This document shows, piece by piece, positions 12,874 to 25,507 of a stretch of DNA of 64,000 nucleotides. The stretch is taken from assembly GCF_963662255.1 (NCBI RefSeq), contig NC_085056.1, positions 3,903,716 to 3,967,715 on the forward strand. Reading direction: 5' to 3'. The position numbers were made by a program, and so were the translations under genes. Within the stretch, counting starts at the first letter, position 1. Each line of letters starts with the position of its first letter. This DNA comes from Cinclus cinclus. Its lineage: Eukaryota; Chordata; Aves; Passeriformes; Cinclidae. The notes below the pieces were generated by a model, which saw nothing but the letters and a program-made list of their open reading frames with translations, searched no databases and was not told the DNA's origin.

Positions 12874-15800
12874 ATGAATTTATGTTCACCATAATCTAAC
12901 CTGTGATTTTCAGGAACTCTTGAGGCTAAATCCCAATTCCATTTTTGACACAAGCGTACATGCAAACGACAAAGGATAATCAGCGCTTTAGGAGAAATTT
13001 TACATCTCACAGCACAGAACTCCATGACCAGATACAAACAGACCTTGGCTGGTGCCTCTGATATGGCTCAGAAACCCTGATCAAATTAGGCACAGCCATG
13101 GAACAGGGAAAAGCAATATAAACCCCAAACTGCAGGCAGGAATAGACTTTATCCTACCTGGCAAACTCCTACTGAACCCTCTCCCTTCTCAAAATGGATT
13201 ATTTCTAGACTTCCCATCCAATTTCCCTCAGCATATGCAAAGCAAGGATCTTTCATCACCCCAAATATAACGATCTCCTCAGAAGTTAAGCTTATTCAAA
13301 GTTGCTCATTTCTGCTTTATTTTAAACAGTTTTGAAGCCTTTCTACTCTGCAGTCAGCAATAACATTTACATGAAAAGATAACCAGTCTCGTTCTTACCA
13401 TTATTTCAAGTAATTTCAAAGGTTTCTCTTCACAGAAGGGTTGTTTTCATTCATTTATTGCTTTTGGTGAAACAATTCTGGAGAGCCACCTTCCTTTTCT
13501 GCATATAAATGTCTATTTTCACTTTGCAGCTTGCCAGCCAATGGCCCACATAAAATTACATCATAAATCTGGAGATTTTCATAAGTAAATCTGGAGTATC
13601 TCTTAGTGCTTAATTATCTACAAAGCCTAAGACAGGCTATTTAGTCATTACCTGCCATCTAATTTTAATTTCCAGTTTGTTGCCCACAGGAATGTTTCTC
13701 ACCCAAGTTTTCCATTTGTTTCAACAGATGCTTTTTCTGCTTCTGCCTCATCCCCACGTTCACAGGAGCACTGCACCATCCAAAATCCTGCAACACCACC
13801 ACCTGCCCCACCTCAGTTATTCCAATCTCTGCTGGATATATTTATTGAACAGATTAATTCTTGAGAATACTGGTTAGGTTCATTTATCATCAGTTTTTAA
13901 GTGTGGATTGACAGTAAGGAAAGGCAATGGACTTAGGGATCTTTCATTCAGGCAATTTCCTGGTAAGAAGAGAAAATTTGGCCACCACTAGGTCATGAAA
14001 TGTAGTAAAGAAATTCTCTTTATAGTGAAAGGTTGTAGTAAAAACTTCATGTAATTGCCTAACATAACTCAAGAGAAGACAATAATTCAGACAAAGAGAA
14101 ACTAATTCCAAGTAAATTTTCCTCATTTAAGAGTATGAATAAAACATGAGCTAATATTGCTCCAGAAGAGATGGAGGGAGAGGATGCAAAACAAAAATAC
14201 TCAGTTTCCTGGAGGTAAATATAATTCTATTACCAGCACAGCACAGCTGTACAGATGATGGCAAAAAGCAGCAGTATTACCTGCAATGAGAGAATTTCAC
14301 CTGGCACTCAGAGCTAGAGCCAAGGTGGAAAGGGATTAATTAGCCATGTAAGTACTCCAGGAGTATCTTCCACAGGCTTTATCTTGCTACTGCATCCATC
14401 TCACAATTAATTATTACATAGTTCCTGTTTTCTTAGCACCACTATCTCTTAACTGTGCGTATTAATTAAACACAATTTTTCAGTCCCAAGACTTCTATCT
14501 CTCCAAAGTGACAAGGAATGAATTCTTCAGCAAGAGTCACTTCATCTTCTTTGATCACTTCAGATGCAAAGGTTTGTACACACGTTAGCAGAAATTTTAA
14601 GAAAAGAAAGAGGAATTAAGTATTATAAACAGTCAAATATGTGCTTTTATCTCTGGCTTTTAAGGCAGTGGGCTTAGTATTTCAGTAATTAGTCACATCA
14701 GTAGACTGAAAGGTCAGGGTCTACATCATATTTGAGAGGCAAAACATAGCAAGTTCTGCCAAGTTTATACACTTTTGACTAAAAAGACCCTTTTACCTTT
14801 CCAAAGCTAAAGCTGCATCTGAACCTGTCAACAAGGGGGTTTATCTGTGACTGTCAGATCAACACTCCCATGTTATTTCAACTGTTTTTTCTTTAAACAG
14901 AACCAGCCCAAGTCAAAAAACTCTTAGACCCTTAATTAAATTTAATTAAATACCAACTTTGTGCACATTTTGCACACTCTCTTTTGTGCAGTAAATCTCT
15001 CTATTGTTCACCCTTCCCTTGAAGGATGAAGCACAGGAACATTTTCTTGGCCACTTTTGCAATCAGTAGCAGCCAGTTCCAAAGAAGTTCCTTGCACCTG
15101 CAGCTCCTGCTGCCTTGAGATAACATCAGGAACTCTTTTTCCTCTGGAAAACCTGGCACAGGCAATCCAGGAAAGCCACAATATTCCTAGAAAATGCCAT
15201 CAGTGCAAGAGCTCCCTGCTGCAGAAAGAAGCTGCAATGCTATACATCTAACATTTCTGCCCAAAAACCAAGCAATTATGAATTCATTACCTAATTGAAT
15301 GTATATTCTGTGCCACCATTAGTGTCACAGTAAATGCATTTTCTTCCCCAGCTGTGTCTCTGAATCACAATATTATTTTTAAAAAGTGCTGTTTTCTTGT
15401 CCAGCTTAAAGCCTGAAATTTTTTCTCTGTTTTAAGTATAAAACGTCTTTTTTTCCTATGAAAAAAATCACAGAAGAGGAACATAAAACCCCCAGAATTG
15501 TAGAGAATGATGGCATAAACTGAAGAAAAAAATACATTAATTACATACTCATAAAAGTCTTATACCAAAATGACCTCTGACTTTTCTGTACCCTAAACCC
15601 AATTCCGAAAATTATTTTGATGTTTTTGTCTCATTAAAATATAAAATAAGCAATTTGGGATTTAGTAGCAGTTTATTGTGTGTCAACTGAAAAACTACAA
15701 CCACAAAATGCATAACTTAATCTCATATTTTTACCACCTATTCCTAAGGTTTGTTTTAATGTATAAAAACCCAAAGGGGTCAGCAAGCAGTAATCGGCAT

Positions 15801-16197
15801 TTTCAGGGGGTTTCAAAGTCAGTTTGGAGCAGACAAGATTTACTTGTGAGTTCTTGTGACTATTATTTTAAGATTTCTTAATTTTTTTAATGTTTAAACA
15901 TTTGTACTAAACCATTCTTTGCAACGATTCCTTTTGCTATTCACAGAACATTTAAGGTTTTATAAAATAGCAGACGCTAGGAACCAGCAATTTCCAAAGC
16001 TTCAATCCATCTTTTGCCCCAGATGTATCCCTGGAAATTCCAGTCCCTCTGGGAAATGTCATTTTCTAGGATACAAACAGTAAGACTGCATGAGAGAAAA
16101 CTGGGTTTAATGGTGAGTTATGTAAAAAGTCCCAGGGAACAAAGGAATTGGGAGCAGAGAAGGGAAGCCTGTGCCATTATCCCAAAATTCTCCCTGT

Positions 16198-16225
16198 GGG
16201 CAGTAGGGATGGGAGGGTGGCTGGG
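16198..16225 (+). other. G-quadruplex motif with five G runs
   Basis: GGG runs start at 16198, 16206, 16211, 16215 and 16223, with loops of 5, 2, 1 and 5 bases. It is on the + (template) strand, in a small GC-rich patch at 16140-16320. Confidence 0.75.
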
Positions 16226-19200
16226 CAGGAGCCGCTCCAGGGTCCTGCTCCCTCTCAGAGCTTCCCCACGGGCTCTGGCTGCATTTGCAAACCTTGCAAA
16301 CACCCCAAAATCCCCATTTTAGGATGGACATAAAGGAGGTAACCATCCCGATTAATTATGACAAAACTGACAGGACCAACAGCCAGAGAGTGATTCAAAA
16401 AGAGAATCCATCACAGAAATAAGATGGGCAAAGGGTGGGAGACAGAGATGAAATGACTTCGCCAAAGCCACAGACCAGACAAAATTTAAATCAGGCTTAA
16501 ATCTGGGTTTTTGATCTCTGCACACAGGACTGATAGCAATATTCCATCTCTTGCTGAACAAGTAATGTAAATTTAGATTTACAAAGATTATTAAGCTACC
16601 AACATGTGCACAGTATGATTTTTCTAAGTGCCTTATGAGACTGGATAATATATCCTATTAAAATAAAAACACCTTTGAAAGATCTTTGAAAATCCAGTTG
16701 TCCTCTCAGTACATTATTTTTTCACTCCATTACATGCTATTCTACATCTCTAAAGACACAAAAAACACGGGTGAAAATAATTTTATGGATCCTCACAACA
16801 GAAAACCTCAAAGAATCTCTCATATGACTACAAAAATTGAATTAAAATAACTTCTGAAGCATGCATCCTGTTAAGTATTATCTAGGAATTGAAATCAGAA
16901 TGCCCACTCCAAAAATAACCTCGGTGAACAATCGAGAAGAGCATCCCTCAAATCTGTGGAGTAACACAGCTCTTCAAGGAGCCACGTGTTCCTTCACACA
17001 GACCAGAAGTATTAAGGATAATCATGTAAATATTAATTAAAATCTTCCCATATCACAAGAGAGCACATGTTGATCCCCTCGAAAAGGGAGTGTGGGATGT
17101 GGGAGAGAGAGGAGGTGTCAGGAATCACCAAAGCAATCAAGTCTAATCACCACAAAAAATATTCAAGAAATCAAAAAGAGACAAAGTAGGACTGGAATAA
17201 AGGATTAAGACATAAGCTGTGCCAGAAGTTTTAGACTCTATGCTGCACCACAAAAGCAACAAAGACACATACAAAAGAAAAAAAAATGAAAAAATAGCTT
17301 TGCACTTTTAAATAGCTCCTGGCATTATTTGACACCGTTCACCATTCTGGCTGCTCAAAAATAACTCCAAAAGTGGAGGAAGTGGCAAGAATTTAACAGA
17401 TTTCAACTCGTGAAAGGATGCAAGAAGCAACAGGGTCAGAGAGAGCCCGTGGTTAATCAGCCCAAGAACTAAAATGCAAGATCTCAAATGCATTGCTGAC
17501 AAGGAAACTCACTTCTTTAGGCATACCAAATAAAGGTCAGTGCAAATGCCAGGGATATAGCACACATACACATATTTGGCTTTGTTATTATCCCTTAAAA
17601 TATCTGTTCCTGCAAATGAGTAGGAAAAGGTCTTTGAAGTCAAGGATCACTCAGGCTGGTGCCAGGCTAGAACAGAGGTTATAGACCAAGTCTCCCCGTT
17701 TTTAAGGAACAAAACAAGCAATTACAAAAGCCCTTGTACAGGAGACTTCACAGGCTGCCCTGGAGGTCACCCCTGCCTTGCAGCACAGGTTTCCAACCCT
17801 GTCAGATTCCTGGGGTGACAGCTCACCCTCTTTACCCTGCCTGTGCTCCATGCACAGCTGCAGCCAGGACTCCTTCAAAGCCCACCTGAGAGCAAAGTAA
17901 CAGTGCTTGGGATCCAAGGGTCAGTGAAGAAAACACTTTAGAGACAAGTGTTTTCCTGGTGGGCTTCCTGAAAGATTTGCTTTTCCTGTAAATAAAATTG
18001 CTCTGCTATTCAAAATTTGAAATTTTATCACCGTATTTCATACAGCACATTTGTATATTTGTACTTACAGCCTTGCAAGATGCAGTTCTCTAGCATTCCT
18101 AAACTTCACCTTTTGGAAGGTTTGTCTCCAGAAGCCAAGAAAAGAGAACTAGATGAGATTTGTCTCTGCTTACAGGACCGAGATGACCATGCTGCAAATC
18201 CTAAGGGCTGTGTTTTACAAAGCCCATTAAAATTTCAGGGCTGCAAAGCTCCCATCACAGAAGGATGCTGTGAAGGATGCTGTGATTGTGGTACAAGGTG
18301 TCTGCCATGCCCCTTGTCCAGCACAGAGGATAGCATGATAAACTGTTCAGTGCTCTGTTTGTGTATCTACACAGTTCCTTTCTGTGGGAAATTTAAAAAA
18401 TATTTATTTAAAATTAAAAAGCTTTTTTTTTTAATTTATGATTCTATTTATTTATTCTTTATTTTTATTCTGCTGCTAAATCTCCTTCCAGCTCCTCTCC
18501 CAAGCCTTGGCAGCCCCTCCTGCACTCAGTGCACCCACTTTACCAGCTGGAAGCTGCATGTTTGACCACGTTCCTGCCATGGAACACCCCTCTCCTTCTC
18601 CTCACATCCCTGTCTGGTAAACATTTGGCACTTTGCTGCCTGTTTGCTGACACTTTTTGATGCTGATGATAAAAGGTGTGGGAAGCATCATGTCCAGGAC
18701 TCACTCCCTGCTGTGTGTTTGGTTACACTCGCCAGTAAAAGTGAGTTTATCCACCTCCCTCAATAGCATCAGAGCTTGGAAGCTGTTATGTGAAGAATTT
18801 TGACATGTGTGTGGGTAAATACATCCAATATACCCCAGAAGAATCCAGAGTTAATGCTTGGCTTTCCCTGCCCTGCTGCACTCCACGGCCTCAGCAGCTG
18901 GGATGATGTGCAAGCACTGGAGGTAACAAATCTCTCCTTATCCTGCCCTGTCATTCCTAAATAAAGGAGTTTTTGCTGATTTTGTCTACAGCCAGCTTTA
19001 TTGAATTTCACATTATGCCCGGTTGTTTTGTCTTTTTCCAAAAGGGCATTTGTGGCAGGTATTTTTTATAATTCAGACAGCTGATCTTCCTGGTAAGAGC
19101 AGCTAAACAGATCAGCACATCCCAGATCACACACACTGAGCAGTTTCTCTGCTTCAGTCCAGCAGTGTAATTTTTTTTTTCTATTAGATCTATATTTCAT

Positions 19201-22016
19201 TCATAGAAAAAAAAATTATCTGAACAGTTTCCACATTATTATAGCAGAAAAGTAGTTTGCAGACATGGATGTAGTGGAAAGATATTCCAAGGGCACCTGA
19301 TCCAAAATAAAATGTCATTTCAAATTACCTCTTCTGTCTCTCTTAACTGAGTCTTTGTCACTGTTAACATGTTGGACCATGTCTCTACATTAATTGTGAA
19401 GAAAGGAAGATTTAGTCAATGAGTCTCAAATTAGATGAATTAACACAGTAAAAGTACTTTCTGAGCAGTCAAATAGCTCTAATGTAATTCCTGAAGGAAC
19501 AACGAGCATCTGCTGTGTAGTGACACACCGAAGGACAGAATTTATTTCATGTTCTTTTATTTTCCTTGCTAACATTTCACCCAGGAACTTTCTGAAATGC
19601 TTCACTGGTCTTCAGCTCTCATGACAACATTACCTGGTAAAACTATTAATCTTAAGGTGTAATTTGCAATTCTAGCACACCTCACTGGATTTATTTATTT
19701 ATTTTTAACTATTCCAGTCAACCATAATTTACTTCATTTAACAAGTTAGGAAGGCACTTCCTCAGTAAATTTTATGCTCCATAACCACTTCCCCTTAATT
19801 CTGAGATCTTACAGGATGTTTTACAACACACAATCCCTGTGCTGCACTTTCACAAAATCAGATCTCTAACCAAATCCACAGACTTCTGATTTACTGATTT
19901 GTCACTAACTTTCAGACTTCATCTGTGCCACATTTCCACACCTATTTTGTTTCTGGAGATGAAGATTTCTCTTTTTCTCTCCTTCATGCTTCTCCTAAAA
20001 TCCAAATTTTGACGACCTTTTCTGAGCAATTTTCAGAATTCCAAGACCCGCAATGTCATCTTTTATCTTTTTTTACCCTTTTCAAATCCTTTTATTATCC
20101 ACAAATACTAACATGCATAATTTTGAATCCAAAAATGCAATCAAAACTTTTTTTTTTTTAATTAGGATTACATTGTACATGTCTATTTTTTTCTCTGCTT
20201 GCATCAAGCTACATCAATTGTATCAGCTGGGTAAAAAATCCTATGTGGAATGTTGTATTTGGCAAAGGGAGAATTGGAAAGCCAGTTATTCCGGCAAAAA
20301 GTAAAGCCTGGATATATTCAGTCAAAAAAATTAATTAAATGTTCTGAGCACCAAAAATTGCAAGGGGAAAGAAACTTTTGGAATTACAGCAATCAGCAAG
20401 ACCCTTTTTCATGCACCCACTGACCAAATGATCATAAAAGGAGTAAATTCCAGAACTCATCTCAGTGAGTATTGCAGGAACATTTTCTTCTCCTGTTGCA
20501 AAACTGTAACTCAAACACCCAAGAAAGAGATTTTTGGGACCCACAAAGATAATCACTAACAGAGTAGCAGGTGTCAGTTAAAAGTACAATAGAAATAAAA
20601 TCATGTCCTAGTACAGAGCAAGAGGAATTAAATTTCAAACAAAGAGGTTTGTTGTGGCAAGACTGGAGAATAAAGCAGACAGTAGACACAAGCATGCAAA
20701 GGAGGGAAAATCTTGCAGAGTTTTGAGCTGCTAAAATCTCCTGGGATGCAGCCATTTTTTAAAAAAATTGAACTGTTCTAGAAGAGGAAGTCCTTGAAGA
20801 AACTTTTGAAGCTGATGCTCCAAAGCAACACAGGGACTTCTTGCACAGACCAGACTATTGAACCTTGGTGTGTTTATTCCCAAAGTGGCATTGAAGTCAC
20901 AAGGGGATGGGAAATCATGATGTATTTTACTCCATTACATTCCCCTGTGTCAATTAAGGGACTTAACATCCCAGTACAGATCTTTCCTAAAAATAATAGG
21001 TGTGTGTTAAAATCTGAACTTTTTTAAAGCAACAGGGAGCCATTTTAACAGTACAGCATTACTTGCTTTAAATGCATTTAATTATAGCCTGAAGTGTCAT
21101 TATTTCTGCCAATGTAATTGCAACAGTACCTTTGAGTACACACAGTATCTTATTTAGACATTTCAGACAGTGCCTAAAAAGAGGCAAACAAGATTTACTC
21201 ACCAAATTCTGCTCTGTGAACAGGCATAATCCTGTCTCCATTCCATTGCTCCTGTCACCTTGTTTTTAAGTTGACAGGCACAGCAAACATGATTGGACTT
21301 TACTGTTTATTAAAGCAACAGCTAGTGACAAATTGCCTAAGTGTTCCTCACTCAGTTCTGCTACATCACCAAAACAGGTTCTTCTCCTATGGCCTGCCAA
21401 GGTGACTTCTCATCAATATATTGCTGGTTCAAACATAAAATAATTTCTTTTATTTGGAGTAACCTATTTATAAATCTATCACTATTAAGTAACTTGCTGG
21501 GTCAATGCAGAGCACACAGAGAAACTCAGAACAATCGATCCCAAAAGTTTGATTTTGGAGCTGAAATCAGTAGTAATCCATCAACCCCGTGGAGCCTCTC
21601 AAAAAGAATCAACTATTCTGGTTTTAATTGAGGTCTTTTGTAGAGCTAAAGGTTTGCTATTTTGGCACCAGGTAAGGCCCCTGCCGTGGGAATAACAAAG
21701 GCTCCTAAACCCGTGTTTGGAAAGGACGTGGGTGACTCCATGGCTCTATAAGGAAAGCAAAACCAACTGCAAAAAGAAACCAACTTAAAATTATTAGGTC
21801 TACTTAGGAAGATCTCCAAATCTTTTCTCAAACATAAAGAAGGCCAAGAAGAATTATTTTAGAACTTCTGTTTGTTCCATTTTACGCCAGAGAAGGGAAC
21901 GGGAACAAAAGGAAATGCAATAAAACCTGGAGCGGGGAGATCATTTTTCTGGAGGTGAAATGTTTTATTCACACGGTTGTGGCTCCCCAGGCAGGGCTGC
22001 TGGCTCACCCCAGTGC

Positions 22017-22033
22017 TCAATAGATGGCACTCT
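22017..22033 (+). promoter_or_regulatory. CTCF-like binding motif (candidate)
   Basis: TCAATAGATGGCACTCT contains the strong AGATGGCAC form of the CTCF core. It was matched by eye to the known consensus; no score was computed. Occupancy is unknown. Confidence 0.35.
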
Positions 22034-23503
22034 GTGCTCTCCTCCAGCAGCTCTCCCACCACCATCACCGGAGCAGCCCACAGACAGACACTGCTCCGCG
22101 TTTACTCAACCGCCCTGGTTTTACTACGCACACCGCCTAGAAAGAATTGCTTTTTATCAGGACGTAAATGAGCTTCATACTGAACAACTGAGAGAAACTG
22201 GAAGTTTTAGCCGCAGAAAAACACGCTTGTAAGAAATGTAAAGTGATCAGATCTTCATCTCTCACTAAGAAGTCAAAAATCAAGCATGAATATGGATTGT
22301 CTCTTCAGCAATGAACAAAAATTGTGTAACAGGAACATTTTCCTGCATTAAAAAAAAACAAACAAACAAAAAAAAAACATTCAGAGAAGGATTCAGTGAG
22401 TGTTCAGTAGAATGTTGGGGAAAAAAGCCTTTTAAAAATGTGTACTACTAAACACAGCATTCATAGCCCATCAAATCCTGACATGTTCTGGAATATGATA
22501 GCACCAAACGATGTCACTCAACTGGGTTTGACAGCAGGTAAATTATATCATGTAAGAGTTTAACTAAAATGAAATTGTTCACTAAAAATAATCTTGCTCT
22601 ATACAGGATTTTCGATGTTATAAAAATGTTCTAGCACTAACAAAACAACAGACAAGGAAAGTGACATTAAGTTTATTTTTCTGCTTTATGTTCTGCTTTA
22701 CCCAGCAGAAGATCATAGAGAGCAGAACTGAATAAATATATGGAAACATCTTTTTTTAAACCTTTTTCTCTGAATAGGTTCCTTTTCAGAACCACATTTA
22801 TCTTTTAGAATTACCCATCAAAGGCTGCAATTAAACACATTTCAGCCTTTAGTTTTGGAGGCCAGCGTTGAGTGGCTGTGCTGACTGATCCCTCCAGTCA
22901 CCTGGCATTGCTGCTACTCTCTGACCTGCCTTACAAACACTTCTAGGGCTGCAATAGGCAATTTCCAGCTCAAAGCTTCATGGCAGCACATGCTGGTGAG
23001 CTTATCCTATCCAATAGCATGACTGCTATTTTAATTCTATAAATATCCAAATTTCTTAAACTCATGCTGTTAGGAAACAGATACAGCCACTTCTGCCATT
23101 GCAGCAAATCTGGGGTTTGCTGCACAATTAAATGTTTGACTTGCTGCTTTTTCAAGGTTCACATCATACAGCTGATTTCTTCTTTTTGTGATATTTATTA
23201 TTTGTATAAAATATGTATTCATTAATAGATGTAGCTGGATGATTTAACAAACAGAACCCAGTAACCTAGAAATGGGCTCACATTGAAACCTACAGTGCAA
23301 AATCATATTGGCAGTTGTCAATAGCTGTGAACACCCAAATTTAACCTAAAAGTGGTTGATTTTATTGATGGAAGCATCTTAAATCTTTGCTGTTTCCTGG
23401 AAGGAAGCAAACTGGTTTTCAGTGATCTTGCTTTTATACCTGTTGCAGTTTTATAACCTGATCACAGGAAATAGGATGAGTGACTAACATGATGCTTGGT
23501 CAG

Positions 23504-23517
23504 CCTGCAGAGGGCAG
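23504..23517 (+). promoter_or_regulatory. CTCF-like binding motif (candidate)
   Basis: CCTGCAGAGGGCAG agrees with 13 of 14 positions of the loose consensus CCASYAGRGGGCRS; the exception is T at position 3. It has the same orientation as the candidate at 22017, 1.5 kb away. By-eye match only. Confidence 0.35.
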
Positions 23518-24583
23518 GTAAAAATTGCATCAAATAATGAATACACAGGTAAATTCTGTAATTACCAAGGTAATAAACTATATAATAGCCTAAGAAATAT
23601 TGCTGTAATGATCATTCAACCTTCATGTCCCCTATTCTTTGCCTGCCAAGAAACTTCACTTTTCTGTTACCAAGGGAGGTTTCTGTGCATTCAAGTTCCC
23701 TCAAGTAAATTTTACTTCAGATTTGTGTATTATTAATGACAACATTTCTTAGACTTATTTCTTGTTCCTTCCACCAACAACCACCAAAGCTCATTTACCT
23801 TATGCAGAATGCAATTAGTAGGTATCGTATTTATTTGACAGATTTCTCATTTTCTCAATTCTGTGTAATTTGACAGGGACTATTACAGATCTGTAACTAG
23901 TCTTTCAGAATGACTTTCACAAGGTTAGTTCACTTATTAATTGACCCTTGGTAATGGTAATTTAAGAAGCATATTAATCTCATCTGTCAGTTCCAACACA
24001 TACTAGATGTATAAAATAATTTGTCTTTTGCAAGGAGCCTTGCAACAGAAATGAAGTGTCTAAATTTTTAATTAATATACATTTTCTTTCAACAAACGAG
24101 ATTGGACTGGATGGAGACTCCTTTTCAGTGGTTTTCTTTATTCTCCTTTAGAAGTCCTTTTCTTTCTCATTGTGAAGATAAACACACTTTCACCAGTCAA
24201 CAGAGCCTATGATCTAAATAATCTTCTACAAAGGACATTCTGGTATTTTTAACAGATTCCTGAAACTTAAAAATGTGCAAACAAAGCATTTGGCACTTCA
24301 ACAGCAATGTCTTATTACATACACAGATTAAAGGTTTCTGGAATTAAGGAGGTTTAATACACGAAGAACATTAAACAAAAGATTACTACTCAGAAATTGA
24401 AAAACTTCAACCAGTAGCAGATGCTTGAAGTTGCTGCAATCTTATTAAAATCTGTTTTTCTGATGCACCATAGCTTGAGCAGAGCCTGCAGTTTACGTCT
24501 AAGAAAGAAGCACTCAACATTCTTAATCCCAAATAAGGGCCTTATGTAACTCGTCTCTCTTTACTCCTTTCATTAATCACATT

Positions 24584-25507
24584 ATGGGAACAGCTAGCAG
24601 CAAGGGAACGGCACAAAGAACCACTGGTGCCACACGAAACCCGGGGGAAAGGCAGCTCCTCTCCCAGAAAGTCCAGAGGGCACAGAGCTTCCCCAAGGAC
24701 CTGCGCAGCTCTGGGGAAGAGGTCCCAGCCTGGCCACCAGTGCTGGGGGCTGTGTGTTCAATCCAGCTGAAAGCTGAGCTGTCCTTGCCCCCTGCTCCAG
24801 CCCCCGTGTGCCCCCAGGATGAGGGCGAGAGGTGGGAGAGCTTTCACTGTGAAAGGGGCCAGGACAGAGAGCGCACGCTCCTCTGGGGGCTGTGCTCAAA
24901 AAGCTGCTCAGACCAACACTTCTGCATTACCCCAAACCTCTGGCAGCCTCAGCTGTCGTTGCCTCATGCTGGCAGCAGGTTTCTGCTGCTAATGTTCTGC
25001 AGAAATGCAAAATCCTACCAGCCCTACAGGGCTGAAAGCCCTTGCAGGCAGCAGAGATTTTACAGCCTCGCCGGATTAAGCATGCGGAACAGAGGGACAG
25101 CCAGAGTTTGCAGTCACTGGGTCCACAGAAGGCTCACAGAAGGTCTCCAGGGAAAAGGAAAGGGAGCCTGGAGATGCCAGAGCCGGGGCACCTGCCCTGG
25201 GTGGGGGAACAAATCCCATGGGAATCCCCCACACAGCGCTGGTGTTTTCTGCCACGGAATGCTCCCGTGGATCAGGAGTGGGAAGTCAGGAGTGCATGAT
25301 TCCCTCGTATTACACATTCCCACGTGGGACTGCTTCCCCAGCAATGACCACTCCGTGCTATTTAGGGTAATCGGGGTCCAAAGAGCAGTAACATATCCAA
25401 GACCAAAATGCTGCCAATATTGGCCAATGCTCCCTTGCTTAAATTCCCACAAGTTCCAAAAGCACTCAGACTTGGCCAATAGTTCATTAAGGAGTCACTT
25501 TCCATGA
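24584..25507 (+). other. GC-richer block carrying a 307-codon open frame of unknown meaning
   Basis: This is the longest open frame in the window, starting MGTASSKG and antisense to CDH13. I recognise no domain. The peptide is rich in Cys, Trp, Ser and Pro, has no repeated blocks or membrane segment, and looks like translated non-coding DNA. The start happens to fit an N-myristoylation pattern (Gly2, Ser6), which I take as chance. The DNA is GC-richer than its AT-rich flanks, which lowers stop frequency and makes a long chance frame likelier. I count about 20 CpGs in the first 800 bases, too few for a typical CpG island. No splice structure, polyA signal or promoter convinced me. Coding status: probably not. 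Confidence 0.3.

Noticed and set aside
24584..25507. CpG island or alternative promoter
   Set aside because: The block is GC-richer but has only about 20 CpGs in 800 bases, far below what its GC content predicts for an unmethylated island. I saw no promoter motifs.
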